NCBI RefSeq assembly: GCF_036488675.1
Contig: NZ_CP133151.1
Coordinates: 186,001 to 250,000 of the forward strand
Direction of reading: 5' to 3'
DNA length: 64,000 nt
From: Sinorhizobium chiapasense
Lineage (GTDB): Bacteria > Pseudomonadota > Alphaproteobacteria > Rhizobiales > Rhizobiaceae
A program made the position numbers and the translations under genes. The notes under the pieces were generated by a model. The model made no database searches and was not told where the DNA came from. It saw only the letters and a program-made list of their open reading frames with translations. Of this stretch, positions 25,703 to 37,300 are shown in pieces (the stretch's first letter is position 1; every line of letters starts with the position of its first letter).

Positions 25703-26386
25703 ATGATCTCCAGCAACATCGTCCACGCCAGCGTCACCGCCGCAGCATTGGTTGCCGCCTGCACCGCGCAAGCGGCGAACCTGACGACGGCACAATTTAC
25801 GGCGCCCGCCGCTGCTGCAGCGGCAGACACGACCCCTTGGCAGATACGCTTGCGGGGGCTTAACGTGATCACCAACGACTCCGGCCGCGTCGACGGAGTG
25901 CCGGGCTCGGATCTTTCCTTTTCGAATACGGTCATACCAGAATTCGACATCTCGTATTTCTTCAACGAGAATATCGCCGCCGAGCTCATCCTAGGCACAA
26001 CCTACGCCAATGTTTACGGCAGTGGCTCAATTTCAACGCTCGGAGAGATCGGCAAGACTTGGCTGCTGCCGCCAACCCTGACCCTTCAATACCATTTCAC
26101 CGATTTCGGCACCTTTCGGCCCTATGTCGGCGCCGGCGTCAATTATACGCTGTTCTACAACCAGTCAGGCAAAAGTGCCCGTAGCCTTGATGTCAAGAAC
26201 ACCTTCGGCGTCGCCCTACAGGCTGGCTTCGACTATATGGTCGACGACCACTGGGGCGTGAACTTCGATGCGAAGAAAATCTTCCTGAGACCAGATTTCG
26301 ACGCCAATGTCGGTGGCACCGGCGTCAGCGGCAAGGCCAAGCTCGATCCATGGCTGATCGGCGGGGGCATCACTTACCGTTTCTAG
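25703..26386 (+). CDS. OmpW-family outer-membrane protein
   Basis: The 227-residue protein has a signal peptide (VTAAALVAACTAQAA, about residues 11-25) and then an eight-stranded barrel pattern: WQIRLRGLNVITNDSG, VIPEFDISYFFNENIAAELI, TLTLQYHFTDFGTFRPYVGA and a C-terminal YRF. These are OmpW features. OmpW-type proteins form small channels for hydrophobic compounds. The start has AGGAGG 8 bases upstream (GAAGGAGGAAAA). It stands alone between a palindrome and a hairpin. Confidence 0.93.
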   Translation: MISSNIVHASVTAAALVAACTAQAANLTTAQFTAPAAAAAADTTPWQIRLRGLNVITNDSGRVDGVPGSDLSFSNTVIPEFDISYFFNENIAAELILGTTYANVYGSGSISTLGEIGKTWLLPPTLTLQYHFTDFGTFRPYVGAGVNYTLFYNQSGKSARSLDVKNTFGVALQAGFDYMVDDHWGVNFDAKKIFLRPDFDANVGGTGVSGKAKLDPWLIGGGITYRF

Positions 26387-26438
26387 TCCGGTATCTGTCG
26401 GCGGGGCATGGGATCGTAACGACCTGATCCAGATGCGT

Positions 26439-26464
26439 CTCGCGGCCAGGCTTATGGCCGCGAG
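26439..26464 (+). terminator. Hairpin after the OmpW-like gene
   Basis: CTCGCGGCCA and TGGCCGCGAG are perfect complements around a six-base loop. There is no T run, so termination is only suggested by position. Confidence 0.45.
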
Positions 26465-26820
26465 AAAGTGGCGGGTTCCTTGTCATATCTCGTCGCGATG
26501 CTGTGGAACTGCTTGAGTTTGTTGAAGAACCGTTCGATCACATTTTGCTGAGGGGGACCTGAACTTGCGGTTCGTTTTGACGGAATGTCAGCCCAAGCCG
26601 TTTTTCTTTGGCCAAGAGTCTTGGAAGGTATTGGTGTCGTAGGCGCGGTCAGTAAGAGGTTCGCGTCCTCACGCATGTCTTGCAGCATCGGTTCTGCCAT
26701 TGGATGGTCCTGGACTCACCCTGCCGTCGATCAAAGGTTACTCGGTCTGCCGTCTGCGTCGATGACCGCGTGGCTCTTTTTGGTCAAACCGCCTGTCTTG
26801 GTAGGTGCGCAATGAAAAAC
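26452..26820 (-). pseudogene. IS5-family transposase C-terminal remnant
   Basis: The minus strand reads GGLTKKSHAVIDADGRPSNL, passes stops, and then gives NVIERFFNKLKQFHSIATRY, the C-terminal signature of IS5-family transposases. Several stops and frame changes show decay. Ends of the element were not found. Confidence 0.75.
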
Positions 26821-27309
26821 AATGAACGCTACCTTGCGCGCCTTGCGCCATCGGCCGCCACCATGATGCAAAATGGCGCGGTCGATCAGATCGGGGCGAT
26901 CTGCCACCGGTTAGGCGAGAACGGAGGCGTTCAGATTCTGCTGATCACAACGCGAGCCTCTCGCCGATGGACGATACCAAAAGGGTGGCCTATCAAGGAT
27001 CTGAAACCTCACCGTGTTGCCGAGCGGGAGGCGTGGGAAGAGGCCGGCATAACAGGAAAAGCGAAGAAACGCCCTTGGGGCTATTACACCTATCTCAAGA
27101 CACTCGCGAATGGCAGGAAAGTTGCTCCGGTTGTCGCGGCGCACTTGCTCAAGGTGGACGGGGTCCACAGCAAGTTTCCAGAGCAGGGAGAAAGACAACT
27201 CGAGTGGCTTTCGCCGACTGACGCCGCCGCTCGTGTTCAAGAGCCCGAGTTGAAGGGATTGCTCACGAGTGTGTTGAAGAAAATTCCCGCTGAAAGCTAC
27301 AGCCGGTGA
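26812..27309 (+). CDS. Nudix hydrolase
   Basis: From ATG 26812 the protein has about 165 residues, the better start because the upstream extension overlaps the IS remnant. The Nudix box is PKGWPIKDLKPHRVAEREAW then EEAGI, with REAWEEAG intact and Leu where the first Glu is usual. Nudix enzymes hydrolyse nucleoside diphosphate derivatives. The short DIPP-like type (RRWTIPKGWP) may act on inositol or dinucleoside polyphosphates. The substrate is unknown. It is convergent with the monooxygenase gene. Confidence 0.88.
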   Translation: MKNNERYLARLAPSAATMMQNGAVDQIGAICHRLGENGGVQILLITTRASRRWTIPKGWPIKDLKPHRVAEREAWEEAGITGKAKKRPWGYYTYLKTLANGRKVAPVVAAHLLKVDGVHSKFPEQGERQLEWLSPTDAAARVQEPELKGLLTSVLKKIPAESYSR

Positions 27310-27613
27310 AACATAAACGGCTCCCGCATAGCTCGCAGGGATGAGCGATTCATCCTGGGTAAATGGCCCTTCGTCACGGTCCGGAGAATCCGCGCCGGAC
27401 GACCCTAGCTCGCAAGAGCCGCTACACGGTATCAAGATGGCAGCCGCCACTCACGGTCGGTCATGAACAGCCTTCCGAGAAGGCGACACGCGCGGCCGGG
27501 TGGCGCAGGGCGCGTCGGTAACGTTATATCGCGACTTCGCTGCCACGACCTCGTCCTTTAGATGTCGTGAGCCTGGTTTGCTCCAGCGACTGACCTTAGG
27601 CGGGCTTGCTGTG

Positions 27614-28723
27614 TCAGGACAAGAGCGGGCGTGTGAGGGGTTCGTAAGTGCGCCGGTACAGCGAGTCGCCGAACAGCAGCAGGACAGCGTTTCGTATCGT
27701 ACTCGAACCCGTTCTGAGGTTGTCGCGTGCGCGTGACTTCTTCTGTACCCATGCGACCCGGCCAATGCGGGCCTCGTGAAACCGTTGAAGGATGCCTTCG
27801 ATCGGACCGCCCTTGGTGACAAGCTCTGCAAGAACGACCGCGTCCTCGATTGCCATGCCGGCGCCCTGGGCCATGCTCGGCGATGAGGCGTGCGCTGCGT
27901 CACCGATCAGGACACAACGATTCGCTACCCACCGTCTTGCGGGAACTTCCTGCAAAACGGCTCGATGGACTGCGGTGTCCGGATCTAGAGCCGCCACCAT
28001 CGGGCCCAACGGCCCGGCGAAGTCGCCGAACAGCCGTTTCAGAACATCGACGGAGCCGTCGTCGAATTCGCTCGAGCGACAGTCGGCGTATATGTACGTT
28101 TCCCTTTCACTGATCGGAATGCCGAGCAGGGTGCGGCCCTTCCCGATCATCGCCGTCCAGCCATCGATCTCGCCGTTGTTGCGGACGACCAGACGCCAGC
28201 AGGAGATGTCGATCTGGCGAGCGGCATTCGGACCGAACACTGCGCTTCGTAGCGGCGAATTGACGCCTGCCGCGCCGACCACAAGATCGTATTCTCTTTC
28301 TCGACCGTCGGAGAAGCGAACCATGCGCTTATCACCACCGGACACCGTCGAAACCGCTTCCAAGCCATAGTTCACGGTGCCACGATTCAGCGACGTCTCG
28401 AGGATGCCTGTCAGGGATTGGCGCGATAGGGCGAGACAGGGTCCGCAATCCTTCCAGACGCTTGCGGTCCTGACGTCGTTCAGAACGGAACCCGAAGGCG
28501 AAAGGATTTGTTGAGAAGCTATTGGATAGGCGACGGACCTGACTTCGTCGAGCAGCCCCAGGTCGCCGAGCGCTGTTGCGGCGTTTCCCAGAAGGAAGAT
28601 TCCTGCGCCCTCGATCGGCGGCCGTTCTCGCCGTTCGACGACCTCGCACTCGACGTCTTTCATTTCCAATGCTCGTGCCGCCGAAAGTCCAGCTACTCCT
28701 GCCCCCGCAATCAATACTCTCAT
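27614..28723 (-). CDS. FAD-dependent monooxygenase (PHBH-like)
   Basis: The 369-residue protein starts with the FAD-binding MRVLIAGAGVAGLSAARALE and has the second FAD motif CVLIGDAAHASSPSMAQGAG followed by MAIEDAVVLAELV. These define group A flavin monooxygenases, which hydroxylate aromatic or enolisable substrates using NAD(P)H. As the last gene in the leftward NRPS cluster it could tailor the peptide product or its building block. A gap of 318 bases separates it from the phosphopantetheinyl transferase, so co-transcription is uncertain. Confidence 0.9.
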   Translation of the reverse strand: MRVLIAGAGVAGLSAARALEMKDVECEVVERRERPPIEGAGIFLLGNAATALGDLGLLDEVRSVAYPIASQQILSPSGSVLNDVRTASVWKDCGPCLALSRQSLTGILETSLNRGTVNYGLEAVSTVSGGDKRMVRFSDGREREYDLVVGAAGVNSPLRSAVFGPNAARQIDISCWRLVVRNNGEIDGWTAMIGKGRTLLGIPISERETYIYADCRSSEFDDGSVDVLKRLFGDFAGPLGPMVAALDPDTAVHRAVLQEVPARRWVANRCVLIGDAAHASSPSMAQGAGMAIEDAVVLAELVTKGGPIEGILQRFHEARIGRVAWVQKKSRARDNLRTGSSTIRNAVLLLFGDSLYRRTYEPLTRPLLS

Positions 28724-29041
28724 CGATCATTCCTGTGTAAGCGACCTGCGGTCGACATTGTTTTTCAACTTGCGAGCTCGATATGACACACTCGACGATG
28801 GATCGCCACCCGGACTTTTAGACGGCTGAGCAGTAGCCGCGTTGCCTCGTTCCGGCGCTCTCCACCTCTCGAAGGCAAGTGGAGAACCTAGTGCGAGCGC
28901 AACAATGACGAGTGGAGGGCAAGGCATTACCCGCATTCGCCCATAATGACGGCATATGCGAGGTCGCCGAAAGCCGTAGGTTAATATCCGGGCTCAACGC
29001 CCTCTGCCGCCCGGTTCCAGCGCAAAATGATCAACCTTTGA
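28724..29041. other. Gap between monooxygenase and PPTase genes
   Basis: No gene seen; it may hold a promoter for the monooxygenase. Confidence 0.4.
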
Positions 29042-29692
29042 TCACGGCCCCGCAATGAAAACTGCAGTCAGGATTAGTCCATTTGCAACAAGAAAGCGGC
29101 CGCGGAGCTTCCGCGGATAATCGTTCGCCAGCACGTGTGTGTGCGGAAGCTGAACAACAAATGAGCCATCGTGCGGAACGATAGTGACCACGGCATCCTC
29201 GAAGCCCAACCATTCACGCGTGAGCGGGTACCACGCCTTGAAGATGCTCTCCTTAGCGCTGAAGAGCAGCCGTCCCCAATTGAGGCGTCCGGGTGCGTTG
29301 GCAATCCAATATCGCTCCTCGTCACCCGAAATGAGCGACAACACGCCTGAGGGCAGCTCCTCGTCGACTTCTGCATCGATTCCAAGCGCAACGTAGTCTT
29401 CCTGCAAGGCCACAGCAGCGGCATAGAACCCAGCGCAATGAGTTATGCTGCCAACGATGCCAGACGGCCAAAGCGGTTCCCGGTGAGGCCCACTTGGGAT
29501 CGCGCACGGAGGAAAGCCAAGCTTGGACAATGCCGCTCTAGCACAGGCCCGCCCGATCGAGAATTCACGCCTTCTGCTTTCGACTGCGGTGGCGATTGCA
29601 CTCTCTTCTTCGGCCATCACTTGGACTCCGCTGCCTTCACCTGCTCGACAAGTTTGCACGGCAACATTCGATGGAAGCAGCGTTGCTATCAC
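29042..29692 (-). CDS. 4'-phosphopantetheinyl transferase (EntD/Sfp type)
   Basis: The 216-residue protein carries RREFSIGRACARAALSKLG (about 40-58), the GIVGSITHCAGFYAAAV CoA-binding region, the metal-binding LGIDAEVDEE, and FSAKESIFKAWYPLT, all hallmarks of EntD-type transferases. These attach the phosphopantetheine arm of CoA to the serine of NRPS carrier domains, so it very probably primes the two carrier domains of the 2153-residue NRPS in the same cluster. Confidence 0.93.
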   Translation of the reverse strand: MIATLLPSNVAVQTCRAGEGSGVQVMAEEESAIATAVESRRREFSIGRACARAALSKLGFPPCAIPSGPHREPLWPSGIVGSITHCAGFYAAAVALQEDYVALGIDAEVDEELPSGVLSLISGDEERYWIANAPGRLNWGRLLFSAKESIFKAWYPLTREWLGFEDAVVTIVPHDGSFVVQLPHTHVLANDYPRKLRGRFLVANGLILTAVFIAGP

Positions 29693-29896
29693 CTGAGACT
29701 TCCTCGCGCTCTAGCACAAAGTACTGTTGGGGGACCTCACGCCAAATCGCGCTTGCGGCCTACGGCGCATCCCTGCCGATGCCATTGAACCGGGTTCAGC
29801 ATTAGCGGCTAAGATAGGCGTGACCTCCTCATTGGATCCGGCTGGTCATCTACATCCCCAGCAGGTCCGAAATGATCGCCACATTAACATCAGCTC

Positions 29897-31309
29897 TCAG
29901 CCTTCACCGCTCGTTGGCCGGGAAGGGAGTCTACCTTTGAGATCGCCGAACTGCCTGAGTATTACAAATACAGCCAGCAGCCCTGCCACCAGCTCAGCAG
30001 CTGCCTGGCTGATCAATACTCCGTCGAAGCCCCAAATATCCGGCAACAGTAGTATGGCTGGTACGAAGAGATATCCTTGCCTCGCGAAGGAAACGACCGC
30101 GCTCAGACGTGCTCTCCCGAACGACTGAAGCATGGTTATTACAACGTACTGAACACCAAAGAGTCCGAAAAAGAGATGGAACATGATGCAGGTCGAGACA
30201 GCGATTTCAGCCACGCCCTCGCTATCGCTCAAAAGTCGGACGATTGGCCGGGCAAAAATCACGACCACGGCAGAAAAGGTTGCTGAAAATGCAACGGCTA
30301 CGGATAGCATGAACTTCGCGGCCTTCTGTACCCGAGCGAAATCCTGTGCTCCCCAGCTGAAACCGAGAACCGACTGGGAGCCTATGCATAGGCCCATTAT
30401 CGGGAGTGCCCCGATTGTTAACAATCGTACGGCTATACCCACAGCGGCAACGGAATGGTCGCCGAATGGTGCGGCAGCCCTGTTCAAGAGCAAGGACGCA
30501 ATAGCAGACAAAATACCCGTGACGGTTGCGGGAGCTCCAATGGCGGCGATCTGCTTTACGCGGCCGCCTTTCAAAGTGATGTAGGAAGGTCGGACACGGA
30601 CAATTCCACATTGCTTCCCAAAATATAAGGCGTATAGGCTGGTGGCAGCGATCTGAGACAACAGTGTAGCGAGCGCCGCGCCGCGAATTCCGAGATCCAG
30701 CGAAAACATTAGAATGGGATCAAGCAGGGCATTCAGCGCAAAAGACGTAATCATGGTCCACATGCTATATCGTGTATTACCCTCGGCCCTCACGATGAAT
30801 CCGTTGACCATGTTCAACAGCATGAGAGTGTACCCGAATACGAGCATCGATGCGTAGTCGAGCGCGGCTGGCATCATTGTCGGACTGGCGCCGAGCAAAG
30901 CGAGAACATCGCGCAAACTGAGACTCAGAGCGACAGTAAGGGCCACTCCGATCGGAGCCGCGAGAGCGAGTGCCGAGCTCGCGCCTCGACTCGCCTCTAG
31001 CGAGTTGCCGGCGCCAAGATTGCGTGACACGAAAGATGCTGTGCCGACGCCAATGCCCTGCCCAACTGAGGTGAGTAGGAGTATGATGGGCAAAGTTATG
31101 CTGACGGCTGCGATAGCCTGCGCGCCGAGCGTTCCAACAAAGATTGCATTCACGAACTGCTGAAGTGCATTGAGCGACAAACCGACAATCGAGGGAATGG
31201 CGAGCCGTATGATGAGGCGGGAAACCTTGCCATCCGACAAACTGATATGCCCTGCCGGTGAAGCCATGCGCTCGTCTTCACCCTTTATCGGTGGCTCCGA
31301 CGGCCTCAT
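29897..31309 (-). CDS. MATE-family efflux transporter
   Basis: The 470-residue protein has about twelve hydrophobic segments and MATE features such as SIVGLSLNALQQFVNAIFVG and MMLNMVNGFIVRAEGNTRYS. MATE pumps export drugs and metabolites using Na+ or H+ gradients. Its start overlaps the NRPS stop by four bases (ATGA), which couples the two genes and points to export of the NRPS product across the inner membrane. Confidence 0.93.
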   Translation of the reverse strand: MRPSEPPIKGEDERMASPAGHISLSDGKVSRLIIRLAIPSIVGLSLNALQQFVNAIFVGTLGAQAIAAVSITLPIILLLTSVGQGIGVGTASFVSRNLGAGNSLEASRGASSALALAAPIGVALTVALSLSLRDVLALLGASPTMMPAALDYASMLVFGYTLMLLNMVNGFIVRAEGNTRYSMWTMITSFALNALLDPILMFSLDLGIRGAALATLLSQIAATSLYALYFGKQCGIVRVRPSYITLKGGRVKQIAAIGAPATVTGILSAIASLLLNRAAAPFGDHSVAAVGIAVRLLTIGALPIMGLCIGSQSVLGFSWGAQDFARVQKAAKFMLSVAVAFSATFSAVVVIFARPIVRLLSDSEGVAEIAVSTCIMFHLFFGLFGVQYVVITMLQSFGRARLSAVVSFARQGYLFVPAILLLPDIWGFDGVLISQAAAELVAGLLAVFVILRQFGDLKGRLPSRPTSGEG

Positions 31310-34300
31310 CCGTCATTGCCTGTTTGACCGAATTCTCGAAATGCATCGACAGTCTGTATGAGTTCCTCGCGCAAGATCGTGCAGAGGTTGCGGGTCGTTT
31401 CGTAGCCAACTTGTCGTGGATCGTATCTCACTTCGATTTGTAGTTCGCCCGATTGGTACCCGACGCGAAACCAGAAGAGATAGTTCATAACTGACTGATC
31501 CATATCTTCGCCGATCCACAATGGGTGTGGATCTCTGGATAACAGACGGCGCGGATAATGACGTTGGAGTCTCGCTCGATAGTTCAATCCGATGCGGGGT
31601 AACGGCAGGCGATCGATGCGGTCCCGCACGGCGGGATGGCGATTCAAGAACTTCAAAGCTCGGAAACCTATGCCCCGGCGAGGCAACGAGCTGCGCTGCT
31701 GATATATGGAGCGGGCGCGGTCGGGATGAGACTCCGTTCCGGTAAGGTATAACGGAAGCGGCACCAGTTCACCGATATAGCCAATGATCTGAGACGGGTC
31801 GATGTCGTCGAACAGCTGTCCCCTGGTCGAAGTGAGGCTGTCGATCCAGAGGGAGTAATTTCCGAAAGCGCGGCCAAATGCCCCCGAAATAGCCGCAAGC
31901 ACTAGATCAAAATCCTCGCATTGAGCAGACGCCGCCGCAACCTTGAGAAGTTTCCCCGTTGTCTCCTCGCTGATCCTTAGATGATAGGTGGCCTGATCTT
32001 TCCAAAGTGGTCTGCAGAATTCTTCATCGATATGTTCCTCAGAGCCCGCATAGTGGAGCCACCTCGCAGTTTCAGCAGAAAACCCCGCGGCATCCGACCC
32101 AGTGTCGCTCACACCTATGTCAAACAGGTCATACCGTATGCCCTCCCAATGCTCGAGCTCGGTTGCCGCTTCGCCATTCGCGTAATTATCCAATCGCTGC
32201 AGCCATAGAGATAGGGGCGTCGTCTCTGGATCTGCAGTAGTCCGGCCGGCAGCAAACGAATCATAGGCTGCTTCGAGTGCATTCAGGAACAGCCTGTATC
32301 CAACCCCGTCTGCTACAAAGTGGTGCAGCAAAACAAGCAAATAGTAATCGCCACTCTCTGATGTCCGGAAGGCTGAGACTCTGATAAGAGGTGTCCGACC
32401 GTCAAATCGAAATGTGCGCTGACGCTCCGCGCAGGCCTGCTCGATGGCCGTGAGTTGTTGCGCTGCGGCCATGCCGACAAGGTTGATTTCTTCTACGATG
32501 GGATCTGGTATCGATCCGATTACCTGAGATAGGCCGCTCTCCGTTTCAGCGACTCGGAGCCTCAGTGCTTCCTCCCGGCCGATGACATGCGCAAGTGCAC
32601 GTTCAAGAATGGAGACATTCAAGATGCCGGCGGGCATGAAGAAGAGATCAACAATGTTGTAGTGCTCGCCGATTCCGACACAACGATTCCAATGTGAGAC
32701 CGCAGGGGTCACTGGAAGCGGTCCATCGGAAGCCGATAAGGCAGATGTCGCGGCCGAGGTTTTGTACGTTGCCAGTTCCCTGATGGTTGGTGTCCGGTGC
32801 ACTTGGTTGACTGTTAGGCTCAGTCCCGCTTTGCGCGCCAGTGTAACGCACCGCACACTCAGAAGCGAATTTCCACCGATATCAAAGAAGCTATCATCGA
32901 TGCCAATAGATTTAGCGCCCAACAGCTCTTGCCAGATATCGGCGAGAAGTCGCTCCCTCTCCGTCCTTGGCTCAGCGGACTTGGCCTTTTGCATTTCGCG
33001 GGATGAGACGGAAGGGAGACGAGCCCGATCTATCTTCCCGCTCGCTGTGAGCGGCATATGGTGCACCGCCTGAACATCGGATGGGATCATGTAAGATGGC
33101 AGTGTCTGCCGCAGGTGGCCCACAATGTCTCCTGAGTTCAGGCCATCGTCAGCTGGGACCACAAGGGCAACCAGTCGCCGATCATCATCCTCGCCCTTTA
33201 CAAATGCGGCGGCCTGCGTGATGCCAGGATGAGATACGAGTGCCGTCTCAATCTCCTCAAGCTCAATTCGAAACCCCCGAAGCTGGACTTGATTGTCCGC
33301 TCGACCGCAAATCTCCAGAAGACCTTTGGCTGAGATGCGGGCGATATCACCACTCCGATAAAGGACGCTGTATTGACCTTCATCGTACGGATTTGGAACG
33401 AAACAGTGTTGTGTTCGCTCTGGATCCTTCCAATATCCCGCGCTCACGCAGCGTCCTGCCACACAGAGTTCACCTGCGACTCCGACGGGAACCCGCTTCA
33501 ACTGTGCGTCAAGGACGTACATTCTCACATTATCGATCGGGCGCCCGACGGGCACAGCTGAAGAGCCATCGTCGGCGTCGGATGTTCCGTACACCGCTGC
33601 ATTAGACGCGCACTCTGTCGTGCCATAAAAATTCCACAGCGGCACATCTGGAAAACACTCTCGCCAACGAAAAGGAAGCGAAGGCGGCATCGGTTCAGCG
33701 CTGCTTGTTACCAGGCGCAGGTTGGTCATTTTCTGCAGTCGCTTTTGAGCGGCAATTAAACCGGACAGAATAGGCGGAGAAGCAAACAACCGCGTGACGT
33801 GATGCCGTGCCAATGCCCTCAACAAGAGGTCGGGGTCGTGCAACTGCTCATGGGTCAGGATCAGCGTGGGCACCCCCTTGAGGAGCCCTCCAAAGTACTC
33901 CCATGCTGCAGCAACAAGTGCCGCTGACTTCTGTATAGCCATCACGTCGAAGCGATCAAAGGGAAAGCATCGCCACATCCAGTTCAGTCGATTGAGTATT
34001 GCGGATTCCGGTATGAGAACGCCCTTCGCCTTACCCGTCGACGATGAAGTGTATATCAGGCTGGCTGCGCCCTCATCGGCCAATTCGACAGTTCGGTGCG
34101 TGAGCCGTCCGGGGGCGTATCTAGCCTCCAGGGTAGACAGATTAACGCACGGCACACCGAAATCGACCTCTTCGTCCTCGCTGGCGTGAACAAGCAGCTT
34201 CGCGCCACTGTCCCTCAGAATATGGCCGACCCGTTCCTCCGGGTAATCTGGCGATATAGGCACGGCAGTTGCCCGCAAATCCCGGATGGCCAAAGTTGTG

Positions 34301-37300
34301 GCCGCTACATCCGGCGACCTGTCGACCAGCATCGCAACGATGTCACCCGGCCCCACACCGCACGTTCGCAGAACGGACCGGATCGCAGCCATGCGTTCGC
34401 GCAGTTGGCCAAACGTGATTGCTCCGAACTCACCGAAGTAAGCCACCCGATCTATATTTGAAGCGCTCACCTGATCGAACGCTTCTACAAGCGAAGGCTC
34501 GTTCTCATATGACCGTTCATCGGCGTTGAGCGAGCTTAGAATGGCGACGTCCGACGAGCTGAGGCTGCTCAGGGCGACAATCGGCTCGGCCGATCTCTCG
34601 ACACAGGCAGCAAGGAGATGGCGAAGATTATCGGCCATGCGAGCGATGACATCGCTCGAAAATACGTCTTCCGCATAAGCCAGTTGCAATGCAATTGCAT
34701 CGCCTTCGTCCTGCGCGTAAAGCGTTAGATCGAATTTCACATAACCTGTGTCGTATTCGCGAAATGTCAGTTCCAAATCGCATTTGGCAGGGGGTTCCGC
34801 AGGCTCGGAGTACATGTTGAACATGACTTGGAAGATCGGCGATCGACCGGGCTCGCGGTGGAGTCGGGTATCCCTGACCATCCAGCTAAATGGATACGCC
34901 GAGTTCGCGATCGCATCGCTTATGAGGTCCTGCACGTGAGTTACGTGAGCCGCGAAGGACTTATTGACGTCGATCGTGGTTCGAATTGGCAGCATGTTGA
35001 GGAAAAATCCCACGATCTCCTCGGTGCCTGGCTGGCTGCGCACCACGTGCGGTATGCCAACGATCACATCGTCTTGGCCGCTATACATCCGCAACAGCAG
35101 CTTGAAGCATGCCAATAGGATTGTGGAGGTCGTGCACCTGTGCCGGCGCGCAAAATCTCGCACTTGATCAGACAGTTCGCCGCCAAGGAGAATCGCATGC
35201 GAGTTCCCGCGGTAGGAGCTTACTTTCGACCGCAGTCGATCATTCCCGAGCGAAAGTACGGGAGGATTGTCGCCTAGCTGACGACGCCAATAGCGCCGCT
35301 GATCACTCAGCGACTCCGGTGTGACATGTACACTTTCCCAGAGCGCATAGGTCGAGAGTGAAGGGCGATCTGCTGGAGAAACTGCAGCGGCATTGGAGTA
35401 TCTCGTTTGTAAATCTCTGAGCAGGACAGAGATTGACCATGCATCTATGATGATTTCGTGCGCGGTTATCAGCATGAGATGGTCGTCGGCGCCAAGACGG
35501 ATCAGGCGCGCACGAAACAAATTCCCCTGACTGAGATCAAAGGGATTGTTGAGCTCCGTCCGCCGCAGCTCCGCCAAAAGCTCCTCGGCCTCTTCATGAG
35601 GCAGGTGAGTGGCGTCCACCAACTCTATATCGGAGCTCTGCGGATCATCAAAAATCTGAACCGGCCCATCTTCGTCGATGAAACGTGCTGAAAGCGCGTC
35701 ATGCGTCTCAACAACATCGTTCCAGGTTTTATTGAATGCGGTTAGGTCGATATCACCTCGGATACGCACGCCGCCCTGAATAATGTAATTTTTGGCAGTT
35801 GGATCCAACTGCCAGAGAAACCAAAGGTGTTCTTGCACTCGCGTCAGGGGCGCCCGTCTGAGCTTCCCACAGGCGGGAAGCACGTTCTTTGTCGTTTCGG
35901 ATTGGCTTGATATCGACGATGCAAGCGACCTGATGGTCCCATTCAGAACAACCCTGAAATCCGCATTTGCTCCGAGCTGCCTCTGAATCTGAGCCAATAT
36001 GAGTACCGCGCGGAGCGAGTCGCCCCCGAGATCCATGAATTGGTCATTGACGCCAATGCCTTCGATCCGAAGAACGCTGGACCATATAGCTCGTAGTGTC
36101 TTTTCAAGCTCCGTCTTTGGTTGCTCGAGCGGACCCAACTGCTCCGGGCGAACCGTTGTCGGATCTGGCAGTAACGCGAGATCTACCTTCCCGTTTCGGG
36201 TGAGCGGCATCCGCTCGACACGAATGATCCGCTCCGGAAGCATGTAGCCAGGAAGCGTTTCGGCAGCAAAGCTCCGGAGGTCACCCTCCGAAAGTTCGCC
36301 AGGAGCCGACACATAGGCCAGTATTCGTCTTGGCCCAGTTTCTCGGTTGGTGTTGGTTATTTCCCGAGCCGTGAGCTTCACGCTCTCGTTGACAGGTGCG
36401 ATAGCAACGGCGGCACTTACCAAAGGATGAGCGCAGAGGCGAGACTCGATTTCTCCAAGTTCGATCCGGTGCCCCCGGATCTTGATCTGCCGATCTCGTC
36501 TACCAAGACACTCCAGCAGGCCATCTGCCCTGATGCGTCCGAGATCGCCGGTCTTGTAGAGCTGCCGATAGGATGGGTGGTCCGTGAACGGGTTCGCCAA
36601 AAAGACGTCTTTGGTACGCACGCCATCGTTGATGTATCCATCAGCGACACCGACTCCGCTAACACAGATCTCGCCAACTTCTCCCGTCTTGCACAGACGC
36701 GATCCATTGGCGACATAAACCCTGAGATTGGCAATAGGCTTACCGATGGGCAAATAGGTGTCAGCTGTGCTGGGCGGGAGAGATATCAAATGGTGTGTAA
36801 CCCCATCCGCACATTCGGTCGGTCCGTAGTGATTGAGAATTGGGACTCGAGGAAAGAGTGTCAGCCACCCGTGCGCCAAGGCAGGCGTCAGCGGCTCGCC
36901 GACCGTGGAGACCTTGCGCAAGGCACGAAGAAACCGCTTCTTGACTGAGAGTGTCTGGAGATACTCAACGAAGACGGCCAGCATCGATGGAACGAATTGG
37001 GCAATTGTGACGCGATTTGCCTGCAGTGCCTCAAGAAGGGCCGTCGGAGATCTCACTGTCGAATCATCTATGATCGCGACGCAACTGCCGACGCATAACC
37101 CTGCCAAAAGCTGCCACAGCGAGATGTCAAAGCTATGCGAGGCAGTTTGTGCGACACAGTCCTTCTCACCTAGCTCGAGCGCGTCCATCTTGGCCCTCAG
37201 GTGGTTGTTCAGGCCTGCGCGCTTGACCATCACCCCCTTGGGTCTCCCCGTCGAACCGGACGTAAACAGAATGTAAGCGAGATGGCCCTCAGCAGAAGCT

